Of a stretch of 8,218 nucleotides of DNA, positions 5,411 to 8,218 are shown one piece after another. Source of the DNA: Comamonas sp. (lineage in GTDB: Bacteria; Pseudomonadota; Gammaproteobacteria; Burkholderiales; Burkholderiaceae_C); the NCBI GenBank assembly GCA_019236485.1, contig JAFAIY010000452.1:1-8218 (forward strand), in the 5' to 3' direction. Position numbers and translations under genes: made by a program. Position 1 is the stretch's first letter. Every line of letters begins with the position of its first letter. Below the pieces are notes generated by a model. That model was given only the letters and a program-made list of their open reading frames with translations, did not search any database and had not been told where the DNA came from.

Positions 5411-6745
5411 ATGAAACCAATCCAAGTAGGCCTGTTGGGCATTGGCACCGTGGGTAGCGGTACTTTCAATGTGCTGGAACGCAACCAAGACGAGATTCGC
5501 CGTCGTGCGGGTCGTGGCATTGAAATTACCATGGTGGCCGACTTGGATACCGCGCGCGCCAAGAGCGTGGTGGGCGACAAGGCCCAGGTAGTCGGCGATG
5601 CGCGCGAGATCATTGCCAACCCCGAGATCGATGTGGTGGTGGAGCTGATCGGCGGCTACGGCATCGCCAAGGCCCTGGTGCTCGAAGCCATTGCGGCCGG
5701 CAAGCATGTGGTCACGGCCAACAAGGCGCTGCTGGCCGTGCACGGCACGGAAATCTTCAAGGCCGCCGCCGAGAAGGGCGTGATGGTTGCCTACGAGGCT
5801 GCCGTGGCCGGTGGCATCCCCATCATCAAGGCACTGCGCGAAGGCCTGACGGCCAACTCCATCCAGTGGGTGGCCGGCATCATCAACGGCACGACCAACT
5901 TCATCCTGTCCGAGATGCGCGACAAGGGTCTGGACTTCGAGGTGGTGCTCAAGGAAGCCCAGCGTCTGGGCTATGCCGAAGCCGACCCGACCTTCGACAT
6001 CGAGGGCGTGGACGCGGCCCACAAGGCCACGCTGATGAGCGCCATCGCCTTCGGCATTCCCGTGCAGTTCGACAAGGCCTATGTGGAAGGCATCACCAAG
6101 CTGACCTCCACCGACATCCGCTACGCCGAGCAACTGGGCTACCGCATCAAGCTGCTGGGCATCACCAAGCGCACTGACAAGGGCATTGAGCTGCGCGTGC
6201 ACCCCTCGCTGGTGCCGGCCAAGCGCCTGATCGCCAATGTGGAAGGTGCGATGAATGCCGTGGTCGTGCATGCCGATGCCGTGGGCACGACGCTGTACTA
6301 CGGCAAGGGCGCGGGCTCCGAGCCCACGGCCTCGGCCGTGATCGCCGACCTGGTGGATATCGCCCGCATGGACGGCTCGGACCCCGCCCACCGCGTGCCG
6401 GCCCTGGCTTTCCAGAGCCACACCTTGGCGGCCGCCGGTCATGAGCTGCCGGTGCTGCCCATGACCGAGGTCGTGACCAGCTATTACCTGCGCATCCGCG
6501 TGGCCGACGAGGCCGGCGTGCTGGCCAAGATCACGGGCCTGCTGGCCGGTGCCGGCATCAGCATCGACGCCGTGCTGCAGCGCGAAGCCGACGAAGTGGG
6601 CGGCGAGGGCTCGACCCAGACCGACCTCATCATCCTCACGCACGATACGCGCGAAGGCGATATGAACCAGGCGCTGGCTGAAATCCAGAGCCTGCCTACC
6701 GTATTGGCGCCTATCACCCGTATCCGCAAGGAAGAACTGAACTAA
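5411..6745 (+). CDS. hom: Homoserine dehydrogenase with C-terminal ACT domain
   Basis: A 444-residue cytoplasmic enzyme that reduces aspartate semialdehyde to homoserine with NAD(P)H, the branch point to threonine and methionine. It is monofunctional, with no aspartokinase domain. The Rossmann nucleotide site is GLLGIGTVGSG (8-17). Then come TANKALL with Lys105, AYEAAVAGGIPII (128-139) and GIINGTTNFIL (157-166). The catalytic stretch YAEADPTFDIEGVDAAHK contains E190, D196, D201 and K205, which line up with yeast E208, D214, D219 and K223. The ACT domain runs from about 357 to 444 (YYLRIRVADEAGVLAKITGLL) and is where threonine feedback normally acts. The ATG at 5411 gives the natural MKPIQVGLLGIG start with a weak GAAG site. 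It is preceded by alaA and a hairpin. thrC does not follow directly, unlike in many relatives. Confidence 0.96.
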   Translation: MKPIQVGLLGIGTVGSGTFNVLERNQDEIRRRAGRGIEITMVADLDTARAKSVVGDKAQVVGDAREIIANPEIDVVVELIGGYGIAKALVLEAIAAGKHVVTANKALLAVHGTEIFKAAAEKGVMVAYEAAVAGGIPIIKALREGLTANSIQWVAGIINGTTNFILSEMRDKGLDFEVVLKEAQRLGYAEADPTFDIEGVDAAHKATLMSAIAFGIPVQFDKAYVEGITKLTSTDIRYAEQLGYRIKLLGITKRTDKGIELRVHPSLVPAKRLIANVEGAMNAVVVHADAVGTTLYYGKGAGSEPTASAVIADLVDIARMDGSDPAHRVPALAFQSHTLAAAGHELPVLPMTEVVTSYYLRIRVADEAGVLAKITGLLAGAGISIDAVLQREADEVGGEGSTQTDLIILTHDTREGDMNQALAEIQSLPTVLAPITRIRKEELN

Positions 6746-6840
6746 CTCTCCCCCTGAGCGGCTTTGCCGCTTCCCCCTCTCTGCTTCGCGGAGGGGGACG
6801 ACACCTTCGCTGCGGGGCGGCCCTTGCTCGGTGTCGCTGG
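6746..6840. repeat. REP-like cluster of three hairpins after hom
   Basis: It starts at the base after the hom stop codon. Three hairpins follow: AGCGGC/GCCGCT (6757-6762, 6766-6771), TCCCCCTC/GAGGGGGA (6772-6779, 6791-6798) and CGACACC/GGTGTCG (6799-6805, 6830-6836), all arms perfect. The pattern of C-run, small hairpin, G-run and GGGCGGCCCTTGCT is one I recall as a high-copy intergenic element of Comamonadaceae. There is no T-run, so it is not a standard terminator; it could protect the 3' end of the hom message. No transposase is present here. Confidence 0.7.
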
Positions 6841-6874
6841 CTTGAAGTGTGGGGCGTGATGTTCGGTGCGTTTC

Positions 6875-6880
6875 AGGAGA
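6875..6880 (+). promoter_or_regulatory. Ribosome binding site fixing the start of the exported protein
   Basis: AGGAGA lies 6 bases before the ATG at 6887, the best ribosome site in the window. It rules in favour of that ATG over the in-frame GTG at 6866, whose coding would run through this site. Confidence 0.8.
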
Positions 6881-6886
6881 GCTCTG

Positions 6887-8173
6887 ATGTCTTGTGCTAA
6901 TCGACTTGGAGAACTCCCTGTTCAGTGCGCTTGGCGCACAGGCTTCTTCAAAGGCTGGCGCCCTGTGGCGCTGGCCTTTTCTGTTTCTGCATCGGGTCTG
7001 GCCTTGGCTGCGCCCGTGGATGTCTATCGCGGCACGCTGGGTGGCTCCGAAGTGGTGATGGAGCTGGGCAAGCCTCAGGCCGATGGCTCGCACGAGGGGC
7101 GCTATTTCTACCCGCGATACGGCGTAGATATCCCGCTCAAAGGTCCGCTCAATGCTTTGGCCGAGGCCCAGCCGCTGACGCCGGAATTGACGGAGAAGCT
7201 GGGTGTAGGCGAGCCGCTGTTCACGGATGCCGAGCAGCGTGCCGTGGTCTGGAATATGCAGCAGCAGGGTGATGGCAGCCTGAGCGGCGAATGGGTGGAC
7301 GGCATTCACGGCAAAAAGCTGCCGCTCAAGCTCAAGCGCATTGCCCATTACGACCCCGAGGCGCTGGAGCCCAAAGGCGTGGAAGCCGTGACCAGGGCCA
7401 TTGTTCAGGGTACGGGCAGCGGCATTTCCCAGGATGTGGCGATCAGCGAAAAAACCGCGCCTTACGACTATCTTCGCATGAGCTTGCAGCCTTTGGGTCA
7501 GGGCAAGGAGGTGGTGCTGGCGCCCAATCTGGCGTGGCGACCGGTACGCGATGCGCGTACGCAGTTCTGGTATCCGCGCCTTACCCGTCACCCGGACGCA
7601 AAAATTCTGGCCCAGACCAATGCCGTGCTGGAGCAACGCCACTGGGCCATGAGTCTGGATGCGCTGGCCTGCAAATCCTCCATCTATCTGAACTTGGGGC
7701 CTGCCGCGGGCTCTCTCGGCAATTACAACGATGAACAGATCAAGGTCAGCTATCTTTCGACGGCCTTGATGAGCGTGGTGGAGTCGGGCTCCACCGACTG
7801 TGGCGGCGCCCACCCCAACAACCATTTCAATCCCTTTGTGCTGGATTTGCGCAAAGGCGGCTATATGGATTTCAGACGCTTGTTCAAAGGCTCCAAATAT
7901 GGAGAAAACGGCTTCGAATATGCGGATGCGCTCATGAAAAAGATAGCAAAAGTGGCAGCCAGGCAAGATGCTCACGAGGGCGAAACTGGCGGCTGTACGG
8001 ACTATCTGGCGGAGTTCATGGTGCCCATGATCGAGACCCCGGCTGCCGTGAGCTTTGTGGTCTCCGGTATCGGCCATGCGATGGGCGCTTGTCTGGGCAG
8101 TGGCGTGACCATTGCGTTCAAGGACTTCAGGCCCTATATCAAGCCCGGCGCGGAGCGCTATCTGCAGCCTTGA
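6887..8173 (+). CDS. Exported protein of unknown function with a GGAHPN motif
   Basis: A 428-residue protein I cannot name. Residues 1-41 look like a Sec signal peptide with a long n-region: basic WRTGFFKGWRP, hydrophobic VALAFSVSASGLALA, likely cut near ALA-APVD (after 41). The mature N-terminus (VDVYRGTLGGSEVVMELG...GRYFYPRYGVDIPLKG, 44-86) resembles the repeated beta-strand pattern of small secreted bacterial domains. The C-terminal half carries YNDEQIKVSYLSTALMSVVESGSTDCGGAHPNNHFNPFVLDL (280-321). Its GGAHPN-NxxxFxxDL layout recalls DUF3298/RsiV-like domains; that is a weak inference. Four cysteines remain after cleavage (262, 305, 370, 402), enough for two disulfides, which suits the periplasm. 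Base use looks less GC-biased than hom or alaA. It lies behind a REP-like cluster, where thrC is often found, and its stop overlaps the next start by one base. Confidence 0.85.
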   Translation: MSCANRLGELPVQCAWRTGFFKGWRPVALAFSVSASGLALAAPVDVYRGTLGGSEVVMELGKPQADGSHEGRYFYPRYGVDIPLKGPLNALAEAQPLTPELTEKLGVGEPLFTDAEQRAVVWNMQQQGDGSLSGEWVDGIHGKKLPLKLKRIAHYDPEALEPKGVEAVTRAIVQGTGSGISQDVAISEKTAPYDYLRMSLQPLGQGKEVVLAPNLAWRPVRDARTQFWYPRLTRHPDAKILAQTNAVLEQRHWAMSLDALACKSSIYLNLGPAAGSLGNYNDEQIKVSYLSTALMSVVESGSTDCGGAHPNNHFNPFVLDLRKGGYMDFRRLFKGSKYGENGFEYADALMKKIAKVAARQDAHEGETGGCTDYLAEFMVPMIETPAAVSFVVSGIGHAMGACLGSGVTIAFKDFRPYIKPGAERYLQP

Positions 8174-8218
8174 TGAATCGACTCTATGCAATGACGTTGG
8201 GCGGTTTCTGCATTGGCG
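8173..8218 (+). CDS. Start of an overlapping downstream gene, cut by the window edge
   Basis: An ATG overlaps the stop codon of the exported protein by one base (TGATG). The 15 visible residues, MNRLYAMTLGGFCIG, resemble a short basic start running into a hydrophobic stretch, as in a signal peptide or membrane anchor, but this is too little to judge. They do not resemble a threonine synthase N-terminus. No good ribosome site precedes it, so translation would depend on coupling to the gene before. A second in-frame ATG at 8191 is an alternative start. Confidence 0.5.
   Translation, partial: MNRLYAMTLGGFCIG

Noticed and set aside
4081..5619. A 512-codon minus-strand open frame opposite alaA
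   Set aside because: It spans alaA, the hairpin repeat and the start of hom, and has the His/Gln/Val-rich composition typical of shadow frames.
6866..6886. GTG start adding seven residues to the exported protein
   Set aside because: The excellent AGGAGA site lies inside this stretch, 6 bases before the ATG at 6887, so the ATG is the natural start.
5396..8191. A 931-codon open frame on the minus strand, antisense to hom and the exported gene
   Set aside because: Its protein is rich in His, Gln, Ala and Gly with no family motif, and it mirrors the codons of two well-supported genes. Long antisense frames are expected in GC-rich DNA with biased third positions.

Overview
The window looks like a chromosomal segment of a betaproteobacterium of the family Comamonadaceae, most likely Comamonas or a close relative. 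Four things point there: the DnaB tail, the alaA-hom order, high GC with strongly biased third codon positions, and two intergenic repeat types that I recall as typical of this family (a hairpin built on ATAGCTG..AGCGCTTG, and a C-rich/G-rich REP-like cluster). The genus is an inference; no rRNA or other marker is present.

Layout. 1-375 (+) is the end of dnaB, the replicative helicase. It is followed by a degenerate family repeat and a bidirectional terminator. 939-532 and 2670-943 (both -) are a small tail-anchored coiled-coil protein and a PIN-PhoH RNA helicase/nuclease. They are read as one transcript, phoH first, with 3 bases between them. 3381-2893 (-) is a BCP/PrxQ peroxiredoxin with its own likely promoter, whose spacer is filled by a perfect 14-bp palindrome. 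3888-3520 (-) is a small Mth938-like protein. It diverges from 4054-5343 (+), alaA, a glutamate-pyruvate type aminotransferase. Then come hom (5411-6745, +), homoserine dehydrogenase with an ACT domain, a REP-like cluster, an exported protein of unknown function (6887-8173, +), and the first codons of an overlapping gene (8173-8218, +).

How they work together. alaA and hom form an amino-acid module (alanine; homoserine for threonine and methionine), separated by a hairpin repeat. thrC, which I would expect directly after hom in many betaproteobacteria, is not there. A REP-like cluster and an exported gene of unknown function occupy the spot, so this is the most accessory-looking part of the window. 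phoH and its small membrane partner may form an RNA-processing unit held at the inner membrane (inference). The peroxiredoxin detoxifies peroxides.

Most of the window is housekeeping. I see no CRISPR array, prophage, insertion sequence, tRNA or rRNA. The most promising unexplained items are the phoH-coupled tail-anchored protein, the palindrome in the peroxiredoxin promoter, the crowded divergent control region 3934-4023, the phoH leader hairpin and the exported gene pair after hom. No gene-free stretch exceeds 300 bases.
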